Assembly (NCBI RefSeq): GCF_028716865.1
Contig: NZ_JAQUOY010000013.1
Coordinates: 1-64,000 of the forward strand
Direction of reading: 5' to 3'
From: Candidatus Methylomirabilis sp.
GTDB taxonomy: Bacteria > Methylomirabilota > Methylomirabilia > Methylomirabilales > Methylomirabilaceae
Length of the DNA: 64,000 nucleotides
Below the pieces are notes generated by a model, which was given only the letters and a program-made list of their open reading frames with translations, was not told the DNA's origin and did no database searches. The stretch's first letter is position 1; every line of letters starts with the position of its first letter. Positions 27,016 through 36,333 of the stretch are shown piece after piece. Both the position numbers and the translations under genes were made by a program.

Positions 27016-28545
27016 ATGACGCAAAGAGGCTGGTGGGTTCGTGGTGCCGTCCTGGGTAGCGCCTTGCTGCTTGCCCCGGTGGGGGCGTGGGCCGATAAAC
27101 TCACGGAACTCGAGCAGGCATTTGAGACACAGCGGCAGTCGCTGCAGCAGTTGCAACAGGAGATGAACCGGCTGCGGCAAGACCGGACCGCGCAACAGGC
27201 CGAGACGGACCGGCGCGTAATGGAGGTGGAGAAGAAGGCTGCCGAGGCCGCGGCCTCGTCCCTGCTCACTGGGTATGAGCCCGGGAAAGGGTTCTTCCTG
27301 AAGTCCGCCGATGGCCAGTTCACCCTGAACTTGCGCGGCTACGTTCAGACTTGGTTCATCACGGAAGGGGCGCGACAGGAAGAAGAGTTCAACGCCGCAG
27401 ACAAGGCAGCCGGGATCGCGCGACACACCCCGAGTACCTTCAGGCAGCGCCGCACTCGGTTGATCGTGAGCGGCCAGGTCTTCAATGACTTCGGCTTCTA
27501 CATCGAGCCAGAGCTCTCCTTCGGTGGGGTTCCCGATTCCACCGGGCAAAGTACAGGCGCTGCACGGCTCGAAGCGGGCTATGTCAACTATACGTATGCT
27601 CCGTGGGCCAAGGTGACCGTCGGGCAATACAAACCCCGCTTTGGCCTCGAAATGATCACCGCCTCTACTGATCTGGACTTCGCCGAGCGAGCGGTGATCT
27701 CCAAGGCGCTGTCCCCGGACTGGCAGCTAGGCGCCACCGTCGAGGGTACTGTGAAACTGCTTCCCATACCCGTCTACTATGGAGTGGGGATCTATAACGG
27801 CTGCGGCCGGATCGATCAGTGTAAGGGCGGCATCGACAATGACGGCGATAAGGAGTTCACCGGTCGAGTGACCGTTGCCCCCCCGATGCCCTTCGGGAAT
27901 CTCACCATTGGGCTGAACGCCGATCATCGCACCTTCCGAGTCGTCAATGGGAAGGGTGCGACCGATGCAAACAGTACGACGACATCGGTCAGTGGTACCT
28001 CGTTTCACCGCTTCAACCCAGCCCAGGCGACCGGCTGGAAATTGGGGGGTGACGGGGCCGGCACGTCACAGAACGGCTTCCTGATCAACGGTAACCGCGT
28101 CACCGGCGGCGGCGATCTCGTCTTCGACTTGTACCCATTCATCATCAAGGGGGAGTACGCCTACGCCTCTCAAGAGCGTGACGCCTTGGGCGCGGGTGGC
28201 AGCAATCTCGACAACCTCATCATCCAGGGTGGCTACGGGTCGCTTGGTTACTGGCTCTTCGGTAATAAGCGGAGTGGCCTGCTGGCCATCGGCCGCTATG
28301 AGCACCTGCGGGTCGATGACAACTCAGGCGCATTTACGGCGCCTGCCTCGGCCACCAAGGAGCGGCCAATGGAGATGCGGTCCGGCACTCTCGGCCTGAA
28401 CTGGTATGTCAACCCCAGCGTCCGGCTACGGGCCAACTATCTTCTCACCGACGTCAGGCCGGGCCGGAATACGATCGGCGTGAGCAATAGCACGCACGGT
28501 GAGCTGGTGCACGAGGGGATTGCTGAGGTGCAGGTCCAGTTCTAA
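27016..28545 (+). CDS. Oxyanion-type porin (OprP/OprO family), copy 2
   Basis: A 509-residue outer-membrane porin, paralogous to the one at 9561-11054. The signal peptide (to ADK near residue 27), Gln-rich coiled coil and final QVQF are conserved. It differs mostly in residues about 90-190, including an additional loop near EPELSFGGVPDSTGQS (about 162-178), while the C-terminal third is almost identical to copy 1, which suggests gene conversion. It stands just upstream of modA inside the Mo/W cluster, so it may serve molybdate or tungstate entry; this is inference. Confidence 0.88.
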   Translation: MTQRGWWVRGAVLGSALLLAPVGAWADKLTELEQAFETQRQSLQQLQQEMNRLRQDRTAQQAETDRRVMEVEKKAAEAAASSLLTGYEPGKGFFLKSADGQFTLNLRGYVQTWFITEGARQEEEFNAADKAAGIARHTPSTFRQRRTRLIVSGQVFNDFGFYIEPELSFGGVPDSTGQSTGAARLEAGYVNYTYAPWAKVTVGQYKPRFGLEMITASTDLDFAERAVISKALSPDWQLGATVEGTVKLLPIPVYYGVGIYNGCGRIDQCKGGIDNDGDKEFTGRVTVAPPMPFGNLTIGLNADHRTFRVVNGKGATDANSTTTSVSGTSFHRFNPAQATGWKLGGDGAGTSQNGFLINGNRVTGGGDLVFDLYPFIIKGEYAYASQERDALGAGGSNLDNLIIQGGYGSLGYWLFGNKRSGLLAIGRYEHLRVDDNSGAFTAPASATKERPMEMRSGTLGLNWYVNPSVRLRANYLLTDVRPGRNTIGVSNSTHGELVHEGIAEVQVQF

Positions 28546-28757
28546 GCGGTAGCGCACGGGCAGGTTTCAGTCGGAACCTACTATCTGAAAGGACATACAT
28601 TCACGATTGATGCAGACCGTGGGCTACCTGCGCTGCACCTGGCGATCGCGAGTGGGATCGGTCTAATGGAGGCGGGCCGGCACCGGGTGACCACAGGTAA
28701 GAGCCGATCGAGGTCAGGATTGCGTTTTAAGCCGCATTCGGCATATACTGAGCCAGA
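28546..28757. other. Intergenic region upstream of modA
   Basis: About 210 bp. One frame reads LKGHTFTIDADRGLPALHL and onward without a start or a recognised family, so it may be a gene fragment. A ModE-type dyad comparable to 23032-23055 is not evident. Confidence 0.35.
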
Positions 28758-29600
28758 ATGCTGCGGGGCGATCGAGAGACAATCCGACCGGGCTGGCGCT
28801 TACGCTTACCTGGTTACGCAACGAAGGGTTGGCTGTTAGGTCTCCTGACGGTCATTGCGTGGTTTACCATCGCATCTGCGGCGTCGAAGCAAGAGTTGCT
28901 GATTTCCGCCGCGATCAGCCTGAAGGAGCCGCTGCAAGAGATTGGCGCGCTGTTTGAACAACGCCATCCAGAGGTGAAGGTGATTTTCAACTGGGGCGCC
29001 TCCGGCGCGTTGCAGCAGCAGATCGAGCGTGGCGCTCCAGTAGATGTGTATGTCTCCGCCGCGTCGAAACAGATGGACGAGCTCGAGGCTAAGGACCTTC
29101 TGCTCAATGAAACCCGGCGTACACTTGCTGCTAACCTGCTGGTCCTGATCACATCTTCTACTCTTCGGTCCGATTTCGCTTCCTTCAAAGATTTGACGAA
29201 GTCAGGGGTCAAGCTGATCGCCATCGGCAACCCACGGACTGTCCCTGCTGGAGGGTACGCGCAGGCGGCCCTGATGAGTCTTGGGTTGTGGGATTCGCTG
29301 CAACCGAAGCTGATCTTCACAGAGAATGTTCGTCAGGCTCTGGCCTACGTCGTACGAGGCGAGGTCGAAGCCGCCCTGGTCTATGCCACCGACGCGCAGA
29401 GCGCCGGCGAAGCGGTCCAGGTGGCCGTCGCCCCACTGGAGGGGAGTGCTCCGCCGATCTTGTACCCGATCGCCGTGGTCAGGACCTCAAAACAAAGCCA
29501 AGAGGCCAGGGCCTTCGTTGATCTGACGCTGAGCGAGGCGGGCCAGCGGATCCTAAGGGCTCATGGGTTCCTGCCGCCGCCAAAGGTCCTGGCTCGCTGA
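28758..29600 (+). CDS. modA: Molybdate ABC transporter substrate-binding protein ModA
   Basis: A 280-residue periplasmic molybdate/tungstate binder. The signal segment is about residues 24-43. The motif LLISAAISLKEPLQEIGALFE, then FNWGASGALQQQIERGAPVDVYVSAA, is the ModA signature that holds the oxyanion. It is followed directly by modB and modC, forming a complete importer. The predicted N-terminus is longer and more basic than usual, so a later start is possible. Confidence 0.94.
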   Translation: MLRGDRETIRPGWRLRLPGYATKGWLLGLLTVIAWFTIASAASKQELLISAAISLKEPLQEIGALFEQRHPEVKVIFNWGASGALQQQIERGAPVDVYVSAASKQMDELEAKDLLLNETRRTLAANLLVLITSSTLRSDFASFKDLTKSGVKLIAIGNPRTVPAGGYAQAALMSLGLWDSLQPKLIFTENVRQALAYVVRGEVEAALVYATDAQSAGEAVQVAVAPLEGSAPPILYPIAVVRTSKQSQEARAFVDLTLSEAGQRILRAHGFLPPPKVLAR

Positions 29601-29648
29601 AGGGGACGGTCAGGACGCGAGACCGCCTCTCATGAAACGAGGACAGCC

Positions 29649-30311
29649 ATGACTCAAATCCCACTGTCCCCCCTGTTTCTATCGTTGAAGATCGCCGGCT
29701 TGGCAACAGTGGCTACGCTTCTTATCGGCACTCCGATTGCGTGGATGCTGGCGCGAGGCCGTTTTCCAGGCAGGGCAGTCCTGGAATCGATCGTAGTGGT
29801 CCCGCTGATTCTGCCTCCTACCGTAACTGGCTACTATTTGCTGCTGTTGATTGGCCGACAAGGACTGCTGGGACGTCTTCTGGAGCAAGGGCTGAATATC
29901 GGCATTATCTTCACCTGGAAGGCCGCCGTTCTCGCCTCGACCATCGCCGCGTTGCCGCTGTTCATTAAGGCCGTCCAGGGTGCGTTCGAAGGAATCGACC
30001 GCCGGATCGAGGATGCGGGTCGAACGTTCAGACCTGCCGTGATCGTGCTGTGTACCATCACCCTTCCCCTGGCGTGGCGGGGCATCTTGGCAGGGTCGAT
30101 CCTGGCTTTTGCCAGGGCCATGGGAGAGTTCGGGATGACGCTGATGATTGCCGGAAGCATCCCGGGGCGGACCCAGACGCTTGCCCTCGCGATTTACGAC
30201 GCGGTCCAGGCAAATCAGCCGCAGGAGGCGAATGCCCTGTCGATCCTGGCGACGGCCACCGTGCTGCTGATCCTCGTGTTGGTCGGTCGGATGACGAAGG
30301 TCAAATACTGA
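29649..30311 (+). CDS. modB: Molybdate ABC transporter permease ModB
   Basis: A 220-residue inner-membrane permease with five or six helices. VVVPLILPPTVTGYYLLLLIGRQG and the EAA-type loop IEDAGRTFRPAVIVLCTITLPLAWRGI with FARAMGEFGMTLMIAG are typical of ModB. It overlaps modC by one base (TGATG), implying coupled translation. Confidence 0.95.
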   Translation: MTQIPLSPLFLSLKIAGLATVATLLIGTPIAWMLARGRFPGRAVLESIVVVPLILPPTVTGYYLLLLIGRQGLLGRLLEQGLNIGIIFTWKAAVLASTIAALPLFIKAVQGAFEGIDRRIEDAGRTFRPAVIVLCTITLPLAWRGILAGSILAFARAMGEFGMTLMIAGSIPGRTQTLALAIYDAVQANQPQEANALSILATATVLLILVLVGRMTKVKY

Positions 30312-31405
30312 TGCTTGAACTCGCGCTCGACAGACGACTGCCGGGATTCCACCTCCAGACGCATCTTCAGATCGGCGATGAAATCGCCGCTCTGTACGGC
30401 CCATCCGGTTCGGGCAAGAGTCTGACGCTCCTGGCCATCGCCGGCCTGATCAGACCGACCTCCGGGACGATTCGCATCAACGGTCGGACCGTCTTTGATG
30501 CGAAGACCGGCATCGATCTTGCGCCGCATCAGCGGCGGGTTGGCCTCGTGTTCCAGGAGTATGCCCTCTTTCCTCATAAGACGGTATCAGGGAATCTCTC
30601 GTTCGGACTGGCTCGAGGGGTCTCCACACATGAAGCGACCCTTCGGGTGGACGAGATGCTTCATCTCCTGCGGCTCCAGTCATTCGCACAGCATTATCCG
30701 CATCAGCTCTCAGGCGGACAGCGGCAACGCGTGGCCTTGGGACGCGCCCTGATCGGTCACCCTGAGATCCTGTTGCTGGACGAGCCGTTCTCCGCCCTTG
30801 ATCCGGCCGTCCGCGAGACCCTCCGACAGGAGTTGCTTCAGATGCTGGCCGACTATAAGGGCACGATCCTGCTTGTGACCCACGATCTGCAGGAGGCGTA
30901 TCTTATGGCCTCCACCATCGCCATCATCGACGGCGGCAAGGTGCTCCAGATGGGAACTCGGGAAGAGGTGCTCCATCAACCACGGACCCGGCGCGTAGCC
31001 GAGCATACCGGCGCGAAGAACATCTTGCGAGGTGTGGCCTGCCGAGACCCAGATGGCGCCTTGGACATCGTCTGGCGAGGACATCATCTGCGGGCCGATG
31101 GCCCTGGGCCGACGGTACCTGGGGAGGTGGAATTCTGTATCCGACCGGAGGATGTCAGACTGGTGTGGCCGGAAAGGGCGGAGCGGCGTGTCAACCTCCT
31201 GCGGGGCCAGATCGTCCACGAGCTTGGGCGTGGTCTTGACTATCTGCTCTTTGTGAGCCTCGTCGATGGGGGCGATCGCGCGAAGTATGATCTGGAAATC
31301 CAGGTCCGAAGCCGCCTGCACCACTTGATGACGCTGCACGTGGGAAAAGAGGTCTGGCTGTCGTTGCCGGCAGACCGTCTGCACCTGCTGGCCCCTGATG
31401 AGTAA
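30311..31405 (+). CDS. modC: Molybdate ABC transporter ATP-binding protein ModC
   Basis: A 364-residue ATPase. Walker A GPSGSGKSLTLLAIAGL (about 33-49), the signature LSGGQRQRVALGRAL and Walker B ILLLDEPFSALDP are intact. The C-terminal 120 residues (from about 245) form the TOBE regulatory domain typical of ModC. A longer in-frame reading extends upstream into modB but lacks any support. It closes the modABC operon. Confidence 0.95.
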   Translation: MLELALDRRLPGFHLQTHLQIGDEIAALYGPSGSGKSLTLLAIAGLIRPTSGTIRINGRTVFDAKTGIDLAPHQRRVGLVFQEYALFPHKTVSGNLSFGLARGVSTHEATLRVDEMLHLLRLQSFAQHYPHQLSGGQRQRVALGRALIGHPEILLLDEPFSALDPAVRETLRQELLQMLADYKGTILLVTHDLQEAYLMASTIAIIDGGKVLQMGTREEVLHQPRTRRVAEHTGAKNILRGVACRDPDGALDIVWRGHHLRADGPGPTVPGEVEFCIRPEDVRLVWPERAERRVNLLRGQIVHELGRGLDYLLFVSLVDGGDRAKYDLEIQVRSRLHHLMTLHVGKEVWLSLPADRLHLLAPDE

Positions 31406-31436
31406 TGGTTGAGCGTAGCTGCGTGGAGGAGCGAGG

Positions 31437-32135
31437 ATGGAGCTGATCTGGCAAGGCATCAAGCAGGCTATTCTATTGCTTGTTCACGGCGACCCGGAGG
31501 TGCTGCGGATTATGCTGCTTTCGCTGCAGGTCTCGGGGACCGCGACCCTGCTTAGCCTGCTGATCGGCATCCCCCTTGGCACCGTCTTGGCTCTAAGCCG
31601 CTTTCCTGGGCGGAGCATTGCCATCAGCCTGGTTAATACCGGGATGGGCTTGCCGCCGGTCGTGGTTGGTTTATTCGTGAGCATCTTCCTCTGGCGGAGT
31701 GGGCCGCTTGGCTTTCTGGAGTTGCTTTACACGCCGACTGCCATTGTCCTCGCCCAACTCGTGATCGCCGGCCCGGTTGTCACGGGCCTTACGGTGGCCG
31801 CCGTTCAGCAGTTGAACCCGCGACTGTGCCTGCAACTCGTGGGGCTTGGTGCGTCGAGGCTTCAGGTCGTGTACCTCCTCCTCAAAGAGGCGCGCCTGCC
31901 GCTCCTGGCTGCGCTGATGGCCGGCTTCGGTGCGGTCATCTCCGAGATCGGCGCCTCCATGATGGTGGGCGGCAACATCTACCGGCAGACGCGGGTACTC
32001 ACCACCGCCACTGTCCTGGAAACCAGTAGGGGGAATTTCGACATGGCGATTGCGCTCTCTCTCCTGCTGTTGCTCCTGACCTTCGGCGTGAACGTGACCC
32101 TTACCTGGATTCAGCAACGGGGACGGACACCGTGA
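31437..32135 (+). CDS. tupB: Tungstate ABC transporter permease TupB
   Basis: A 232-residue permease. VNTGMGLPPVVVGLFVSIFLWRSGPLG and LVGLGASRLQVVYLLLKEARLPLLAALMAGFGAVISEIGASMMVGGNI match TupB-type (WtpB/TupB) permeases rather than ModB. A GGAGGAG site precedes ATG 31437. It overlaps the tupC start by four bases (GTGA). Its binding protein TupA is encoded 7 kb upstream in the same cluster. Confidence 0.92.
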   Translation: MELIWQGIKQAILLLVHGDPEVLRIMLLSLQVSGTATLLSLLIGIPLGTVLALSRFPGRSIAISLVNTGMGLPPVVVGLFVSIFLWRSGPLGFLELLYTPTAIVLAQLVIAGPVVTGLTVAAVQQLNPRLCLQLVGLGASRLQVVYLLLKEARLPLLAALMAGFGAVISEIGASMMVGGNIYRQTRVLTTATVLETSRGNFDMAIALSLLLLLLTFGVNVTLTWIQQRGRTP

Positions 32136-33223
32136 GCGGGCCGATACTCTGCCTCGACAGGGTCACAGTGACATACGACGGCATACCGGTCCTGGACGCG
32201 CCGTCATTTGAGGTCCAGGAGGGGCAGATCCTGGCCGTCATCGGCCCAAACGGGGCCGGCAAATCGACACTGCTTCGACTCCTCGGATTTTTGGAGCGTC
32301 CTACTGAAGGACGCGTCCTCTTCAGGGGTCAGTCGGTCCAGCCGTATAGCAATCTGCTAATGGTCCGTCGCCGCATGGCCAGTGTCTTTCAGGAGCCATT
32401 GCTGACTGATGGAACCGTGGAGGCAAATGTGGCCCTCGGGCTCAGGCTCCGACGCGTCGATTCGGCCGAGGTCAGCAGGCGCGTTCAGGAAAGCATGGGC
32501 ACCCTTGGCATCGGGCATCTGGCCAGACGGCGGACCCGAACCCTTTCGGGCGGCGAGGCTCAAAGGGTGAGCCTGGCGCGGGCCCTGGTCCTCGATCCGG
32601 AGGTCTTCCTGCTTGATGAGCCGTTCGCCGCCCTGGATCCGCTGACTCGCGAGGGGCTACTGGTTGACCTCAAGGCGATTCTCGACAAGAGACGGATCAC
32701 GACGATCTTTGTGACGCACGATCGGAACGAGGCGTTGGCGCTTGGCAATCAGGTCGCTGTCATGATTGGTGGGCGGGTATTGCAGGTGGACATGCCTGAG
32801 CGGGTCTTTACCGAGCCTATCAACGAGGAGGTGGCCCGTTTCGTCGGTATTGAAACGATCCTCCGCGGCCATGTACAGTCCATCAGCCAGGGACTCGCTA
32901 CCGTCGAGGTCCCGGGGTGGGCGCTGGAAGTGGCAGCGCCGTTGACGCCGGGGGAGCGCGTGCTGGTCTGCCTCAGGCCGGAGGAGATCACGCTCTTCCC
33001 TCGCGGGGTAACCCTGACTACCTCCAGCGCGCGGAATCAGTTCTACGGGCGGGTGATCCGCCACCTGCCGGCTGGCTCCACCTTTCGGGTAACGATCGAC
33101 TGCGGTGTCCTGATCGTGGCGACAATCACCCGGCAGTCGTGGGAGCAACTCGGCCTGCAGGACGGGGTCGAGGTTGTTGCCGCATTCAAAGCAACCGCTC
33201 CCCATATCATCCGCTGCGCCTGA
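32132..33223 (+). CDS. tupC: Tungstate ABC transporter ATP-binding protein TupC
   Basis: A 363-residue ATPase starting at GTG. Walker A GPNGAGKSTLLRLLGFLERPT, the signature LSGGEAQRVSLARAL and Walker B VFLLDEPFAALDP are intact; GEAQR is usual for tungstate transporters. The C-terminus (about 235-360) contains TOBE-like oxyanion-binding sequence. Two Mo/W ABC systems in tandem imply separate handling of tungstate and molybdate. Confidence 0.92.
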   Translation: MSGPILCLDRVTVTYDGIPVLDAPSFEVQEGQILAVIGPNGAGKSTLLRLLGFLERPTEGRVLFRGQSVQPYSNLLMVRRRMASVFQEPLLTDGTVEANVALGLRLRRVDSAEVSRRVQESMGTLGIGHLARRRTRTLSGGEAQRVSLARALVLDPEVFLLDEPFAALDPLTREGLLVDLKAILDKRRITTIFVTHDRNEALALGNQVAVMIGGRVLQVDMPERVFTEPINEEVARFVGIETILRGHVQSISQGLATVEVPGWALEVAAPLTPGERVLVCLRPEEITLFPRGVTLTTSSARNQFYGRVIRHLPAGSTFRVTIDCGVLIVATITRQSWEQLGLQDGVEVVAAFKATAPHIIRCA

Positions 33224-33235
33224 TGGTTTTTGCCC

Positions 33236-33432
33236 TTGACTTTTTTCTCATAATTGGGTAGGGTAAAATCAAAATGGGATGTCCCTCACAACATATGCCT
33301 GCCTTTACGCATGAGCAGTTTAGCCTCCCAATGCTGAGAGGCGCTCGTCATCGCGAGCCTTTTGGCGTTGAGCTCCATTCAGTTACGAGAGGTTGTCATC
33401 GCGGTCAAAATCCACCCGAGAGGAGGTAAAAG
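33236..33432 (+). promoter_or_regulatory. Promoter and structured leader ahead of the moaC operon
   Basis: TTGACT near 33238 and TAGGGT, 17 bases further on, form a plausible promoter. The leader then contains two small hairpins: GCCTC...GAGGC near 33328, and GCTCG...CGAGC near 33350 followed by CTTTT, which resembles a weak terminator. Control of moa genes by an RNA leader is known in other bacteria. I cannot match this leader to the Moco riboswitch by eye. Confidence 0.35.
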
Positions 33433-33681
33433 ATGGAAGAGACGGAGGCGCAACTCTTTGCTCGTCTCAGGGAGGAGCATCCGGAGTTCCAGCGGCTGGC
33501 CGAGAAGCACCGAGAATTTGATCAGAAGATCAGCGAGTTTGACCGAATCTATTACCTGACGAGCGAGCAGGAGCGAAAGCGGAAGGAACTACAGAAGCTG
33601 AAGCTGACGATCAAAGACCAGATGCATGTGATTATGCATCAATATCGGCGCAACCATACGCCGGCTACGTCCCAAAAATGA
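33433..33681 (+). CDS. YdcH/DUF465 family small coiled-coil protein
   Basis: An 82-residue, highly charged helical protein. [23 protein letters not shown] and the later [21 protein letters not shown] form the two-helix hairpin of the DUF465 (YdcH) family, whose function is unknown. A strong GAGGAGG site lies before the ATG. Its stop overlaps moaC by four bases, so it is cotranscribed with it. Confidence 0.85.
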   Translation: MEETEAQLFARLREEHPEFQRLAEKHREFDQKISEFDRIYYLTSEQERKRKELQKLKLTIKDQMHVIMHQYRRNHTPATSQK

Positions 33682-34175
33682 AGCGGCTGACTCACATCGA
33701 CCGACACGGCCAGGCCCGCATGGTCGATATCAGTGAGAAGGATGAAACCAGGCGGGAGGCCGTAGCCGGCGGTACAGTTACGATGCAGCCCGAGACCCTT
33801 CGTATGATCCAGAAAGGAAGAGTCCCGAAGGGCGATGTCCTGGCCGCTGCCAGGCTTGCCGGGGTCATGGCGGCAAAAAGGGTGCCCGACCTCATTCCAC
33901 TCTGTCATTCTCTCCTGCTCTCCAGCGCCGAAGTCGAGTTCACGCCGGTCGAGGAAGCCGGGCGCCTCGACATCGAATCCCGGATCAAGGTCACGGGCCG
34001 AACCGGAGCAGAAATGGAGGCCCTCACCGCTGTGGCGATGGCAGCCCTGACCATCTATGACATGTGCAAGGCGGTGGACAAGGAGATGGTGATCGGCTCA
34101 ATCCGTCTGATCGCCAAAACGGGGGGGAAGAGCGGGGTGTATCGTCGGCCTGGCGAGAACGGAGTCGAGGGCTGA
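33678..34175 (+). CDS. moaC: Cyclic pyranopterin monophosphate synthase MoaC
   Basis: MoaC, 165 residues, completes the first step of molybdenum-cofactor synthesis after MoaA. The motifs [18 protein letters not shown] (about 16-33), [17 protein letters not shown] (about 73-89) and the active-site region [24 protein letters not shown] are all present. It supplies the pterin needed by FwdBD and other Mo/W enzymes. Other moa genes are not in the window. Confidence 0.97.
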   Translation: MKRLTHIDRHGQARMVDISEKDETRREAVAGGTVTMQPETLRMIQKGRVPKGDVLAAARLAGVMAAKRVPDLIPLCHSLLLSSAEVEFTPVEEAGRLDIESRIKVTGRTGAEMEALTAVAMAALTIYDMCKAVDKEMVIGSIRLIAKTGGKSGVYRRPGENGVEG

Positions 34176-34227
34176 GAGGCCCCCGCAAAGGATTAAGGGC
34201 CCAGACATACCGCTCTTGGCGTTCAGG

Positions 34228-35367
34228 ATGCCTTCAGGACTGAGGACAGCGTTCATTTACACCCCACGGTTCCTGGAGTTCGACTATGGACCGGGGCACC
34301 CCCTTCGCAATGAGCGACTTGAGTTGACCTATGATTTGATCAGCGCCTGCGAGTTACTACCCATTCCCTCTGCCCGCTATGTCGAACCTGAACCCGCCAC
34401 CGACGAGGAACTCCTGGTCTTTCTGAAGCCCGACTACCTGAATGTTCTCAAGGCGGCCGATGCCGGTCACCCTCCGTTGGAAGCATTCCGGTACGGTCTT
34501 GGCACCTCCGACAACCCAATCCTGCCGGGAATCTACCGGTGGTCTGCGCTGGTGGCCGGCGCCTCGCTGCTCGCCATGCGCCTCGTGGAATCGGGTGAGG
34601 TGAGAACGGCGTTGAACATCTCCGGGGGTCTCCACCACGCCGGACCGGGAAGCGCCTCCGGGTTTTGTTACATCAACGATGCTGCGCTGATTATCGCTGA
34701 CCTCTGTCGGCGTGGGCATCGAGTAGCCTACGTGGACATCGACGCGCACCACGGCGATGGTGTCCAGTGGGCATTCTACGACACGGATCAAGTGTTGACA
34801 CTTTCAATTCATGAGAGCGGCCACACTCTGTTTCCTGGTACCGGGTTCGTGGAGGAACTTGGTGAAGGGAAGGGGGAGGGGTACTCAGTCAACATCCCCC
34901 TTCCGTCCTCGGCGGACGACGAGATCTTTCTTTGGTGTTTCAATGAGGTGATCCCGCCTCTTATAGACGCCTTCCAACCCGATATCCTGGTTACCCAGCT
35001 TGGAATCGACGCACACCGGACCGATCCCCTCTCCCACGTCGGGATCAGTCTTGGGGCATTCGTCCAGACAGTCCGGCGCCTGAAGGGTGTGTGTGACCGG
35101 TGGGTAGCACTCGGCGGAGGCGGATATGACCTGAGGAACGTCGCTCGCGCCTGGACCGCCGCCTGGGCCATCATGAATGATCGTGAGCCACCGGCCTTGC
35201 TCCCGGAATCCTTTCTGGCCAGGCATGGGGGGCTCGGGTTCAGCGACCTTACATTTATAGATGCCCCTGCAATCATTGAGGGGAAGGCCAAGGCGCGTGC
35301 CTGGGAGGAGGCCCGAGAAACGGTAGGACTTCTCAGGCAGTTAGTGTTTCCGCGGCACGGCATCTGA
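34228..35367 (+). CDS. acuC: Histone-deacetylase-family hydrolase (AcuC-like)
   Basis: About 379 residues of the arginase/deacetylase fold. ISGGLHHAGPGSASGFCYINDAA contains the catalytic His pair, VDIDAHHGDGVQWAFY the zinc ligands, and LVTQLGIDAHRTDPLSH and LGGGGYD the remaining pocket. AcuC removes acetyl groups from proteins such as acetyl-CoA synthetase. ATG 34228 is the likely start; a TTG 12 bases upstream is possible. It follows moaC on the same strand, although no functional link is evident. Confidence 0.92.
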   Translation: MPSGLRTAFIYTPRFLEFDYGPGHPLRNERLELTYDLISACELLPIPSARYVEPEPATDEELLVFLKPDYLNVLKAADAGHPPLEAFRYGLGTSDNPILPGIYRWSALVAGASLLAMRLVESGEVRTALNISGGLHHAGPGSASGFCYINDAALIIADLCRRGHRVAYVDIDAHHGDGVQWAFYDTDQVLTLSIHESGHTLFPGTGFVEELGEGKGEGYSVNIPLPSSADDEIFLWCFNEVIPPLIDAFQPDILVTQLGIDAHRTDPLSHVGISLGAFVQTVRRLKGVCDRWVALGGGGYDLRNVARAWTAAWAIMNDREPPALLPESFLARHGGLGFSDLTFIDAPAIIEGKAKARAWEEARETVGLLRQLVFPRHGI

Positions 35368-35497
35368 CGTTGGATCTTAACCCAGGGGGAGGGCCTATGA
35401 CGAGGCGAAGGTAGAGGCTAGGCGGGAACGGTACGAGTGGAGCGTTGAGGTACGGGAGTAGCGCAAAAACGGGCTTCGGTTTGGCAGGAGGCAGCCA

Positions 35498-35788
35498 ATG
35501 GCATTCCAGGATAGGTCACTGACGTGTGTCGATTGCGGGCAACAGTTTGTGTTTACTGCGGGGGAGCAGGAGTTTTACGAGCAGAAGGGATTCATGAATG
35601 AGCCGAAACGGTGTAAGGGCTGTAAGGCGGTACGCAAAGGGACAGGCGGCCATGGCGGCCCCCGCCAGGAGTACGAGGTCGTCTGCTCAGCCTGTGGCCA
35701 GCAGACCTCCGTTCCTTTCAAACCGATACTCGATAAACCGGTCTTCTGCAAGCCCTGCTTCGTGGCCAAGCGATCGGCGACGGCGTGA
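35498..35788 (+). CDS. Double zinc-ribbon protein (CxxC-x17-CxxC type)
   Basis: A 96-residue protein with two zinc ribbons: TCVDCGQQFVFTAGEQEFY ... RCKGCK (about residues 10-42), and VCSACGQQTSVPF ... FCKPCFV (about 61-89). It resembles the small 'zinc-ribbon domain' family common in environmental bacteria. The function is unknown. GGCAGGAGGCAGCC precedes the ATG. A strong hairpin terminator lies 39 bp after the stop. Confidence 0.88.
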   Translation: MAFQDRSLTCVDCGQQFVFTAGEQEFYEQKGFMNEPKRCKGCKAVRKGTGGHGGPRQEYEVVCSACGQQTSVPFKPILDKPVFCKPCFVAKRSATA

Positions 35789-35826
35789 GATGCGCAAATC
35801 TGAATAACCTGTTGTTGTAAGCGTGT

Positions 35827-35866
35827 GCGAAGGGCCGGGCGAATAGATGGCAGCCCGGCCCTTCGC
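35827..35866 (+). terminator. Strong hairpin terminator after the zinc-ribbon gene
   Basis: A perfect 14-bp inverted repeat, GCGAAGGGCCGGGC and GCCCGGCCCTTCGC, with a 12-base loop, is followed by only a short T-run (TTTC). It marks the end of the Mo/W cluster and the start of the accessory island. Confidence 0.75.
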
Positions 35867-35940
35867 TTTCCGTATGCGATCACGGAGTAGTTGGTCGCAT
35901 AACACCGCTATGAGCTATCGGCGGAACGCTAAGCCCGCCG

Positions 35941-36333
35941 CTATGATGGCTTGCGAAGGATATGCGAACTTACCCACTCGGTGAAAGCGTCGCGCTCCAA
36001 TGTACCTGACGCGAGCCGCAGCATAATCGCCTCCTGCTCATCTATCGAAGCATGGAGTTCATAACCGTTCAGCAGCAGGAATACTTCCATGGCGGCGTGC
36101 CCCGTGCGCTTATTGCTATCGCGGAAGGGATGATCCTTCACCAGCGAGAAAGCCAGGGCCGAAGCTTTCTCTGCAATCGTGGGATATACCTCCTGGCCAC
36201 TGAAAGTTATGCGCGGTTGCGCCAGCGCCGACTCAAGCCCTTCTAAGCTGTGAATGACGACTGCGCCGCCCGATGCAGCCATCACCTGCCGATGTAACTC
36301 CAGCAGTTCGGAAAGCGTGAGATACCGAATCAA
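35941..36333 (-). CDS. doc: Doc-type (death-on-curing, Fic-fold) toxin
   Basis: A 130-residue Doc protein. The catalytic loop HPFRDSNKRTG (residues about 68-78) fits the Doc/Fic HxFx(D/N)xNKR motif. Doc proteins phosphorylate elongation factor Tu and arrest translation. It overlaps its upstream partner by four bases on the minus strand, forming a toxin-antitoxin pair of unusual antitoxin type. Confidence 0.92.
   Translation of the reverse strand: MIRYLTLSELLELHRQVMAASGGAVVIHSLEGLESALAQPRITFSGQEVYPTIAEKASALAFSLVKDHPFRDSNKRTGHAAMEVFLLLNGYELHASIDEQEAIMLRLASGTLERDAFTEWVSSHILRKPS

Noticed and set aside
28588-28757. Coding sequence in the gap before modA
   Set aside because: The open reading LKGHTFTIDADRG... 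has no start codon with a ribosome site and no family I can name.
33290-33432. Molybdenum-cofactor riboswitch ahead of moaC
   Set aside because: Two short hairpins exist, but I cannot match the conserved Moco motif layout; a covariance search (Rfam Moco_RNA_motif) would decide.
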